From positions 186,001 to 250,000 of the forward strand of contig NZ_JADWPD010000003.1 of NCBI RefSeq assembly GCF_017308975.1: 64,000 bases of DNA, read 5' to 3'. The notes beneath the pieces are model-generated. The model did not search any database. It worked only from the letters and a program-made list of their open reading frames with translations, and had not been told where the DNA came from. The position numbers and the translations under genes are program-made. Numbering within the stretch: position 1 is the first letter of the stretch; each line of letters opens with the position of its first letter. Below, in pieces: positions 63,828 to 64,000 of the stretch. This DNA is from Amycolatopsis sp. MtRt-6 (GTDB taxonomy: Bacteria > Actinomycetota > Actinomycetes > Mycobacteriales > Pseudonocardiaceae).

Positions 63828-64000
63828 CATCCGAGGTTGAGCCGGTCCAGGTGGTAATCCACCGTCCGCCGCACCTCCGCGGTGGTGCGGCGACCGTGGA
63901 GGAGGTCCAGACCGAGGCCGGTGACGCCCGCGACGAGCAGGTCCGCCTCGTGCGCCGCGTTCAGCGGCGCCCCGGCCGCGGCGATGAGGGCCGCCACCAG
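63828..64000 (-). CDS. TetR-family regulator, C-terminal end (cut by window edge)
   Basis: The last 57 codons of a minus-strand gene: LVAALIAAAGAPLNAAHEAD, then LLVAGVTGLGLDLLHGRRTT and TVDYHLDRLNLG. The hydrophobic helices with an LHGRRT segment and a short helical end fit the ligand domain of a TetR regulator. The HTH is beyond the window. It is convergent with the ABC operon, so its target is not clear. Confidence 0.5.

Overview
This is a very GC-rich actinobacterial chromosome segment, most likely from a Pseudonocardiaceae genus such as Amycolatopsis. The signs are near-uniform G/C at third codon positions, many GTG starts, EspG/DUF3558/PPE-like accessory genes, Streptomyces-type conservons (kinase, Roadblock, DUF742, small GTPase), and a backbone matching, as I recall it, Mycobacterium tuberculosis Rv0862c-Rv0883c read backwards. 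That backbone is sepH tail, DUF2537, SpoU methyltransferase, MarR, DUF2530, DUF3027, MFS, DUF2771, CspB, YccF, moaA, moaD, rpf, mog/moaE, moaC, a small protein and a helicase-associated protein. Other genes are inserted between these conserved ones.

Layout. 0-5 kb: sepH tail, MmcQ-like protein, DUF2537, RNA methyltransferase, glutamate-cysteine ligase-like enzyme, and a TetR/heme oxygenase pair. 5-11 kb: superoxide dismutase, arylamine N-acetyltransferase, a MarR/MFS pair, a purine permease and DUF2530. 11-19 kb: a translationally coupled DUF3027/Hsp90-like ATPase pair, a glutamine cyclotransferase lipoprotein, MFS, DUF2771 and CspB. 19-24.5 kb: HAD phosphatase, TetR/R2-like oxidase, an acyl-CoA ligase with a nearby 8-codon mini-ORF, and a decayed SMP-30-like gene carrying a perfect palindrome. 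24.6-28.6 kb: a tightly overlapping five-gene operon (Ycf46-like AAA ATPase, DUF2997, radical SAM activase, DUF1257-like, IF2-barrel/HhH protein). This is the best candidate here for an undescribed system. 28.6-31.9 kb: ESX-accessory genes (EspG, a small substrate-like protein, DUF3558, PPE-like) without secretion machinery. 32-36.6 kb: PhzF, YccF, a phosphoesterase, a HAD phosphatase and a phenoxazinone-synthase-like multicopper oxidase. 36.6-45.6 kb: a molybdenum region (modC-modB-modA-TOBE regulator, MarR, moaA, moaD, a Mog-MoaE fusion, moaC) interrupted by rpf with a long structured leader. 45.7-51.4 kb: VapBC, a palindrome-filled spacer, malic enzyme, a helicase-associated protein and a secreted protein. 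51.4-58.5 kb: an orphan Roadblock/DUF742 pair next to a complete conservon. 59.2-63.8 kb: a NitT/TauT-type ABC operon with two permeases, one ATPase and two substrate-binding lipoproteins. The tail of a TetR gene closes the window.

Common themes are iron (two IdeR-like boxes, heme oxygenase), molybdenum cofactor supply, oxidative and xenobiotic handling, and dormancy/cell-wall control (rpf, sepH). I saw no rRNA, tRNA, CRISPR, prophage or complete insertion sequence. All family names come from reading translations by eye. No searches were run.
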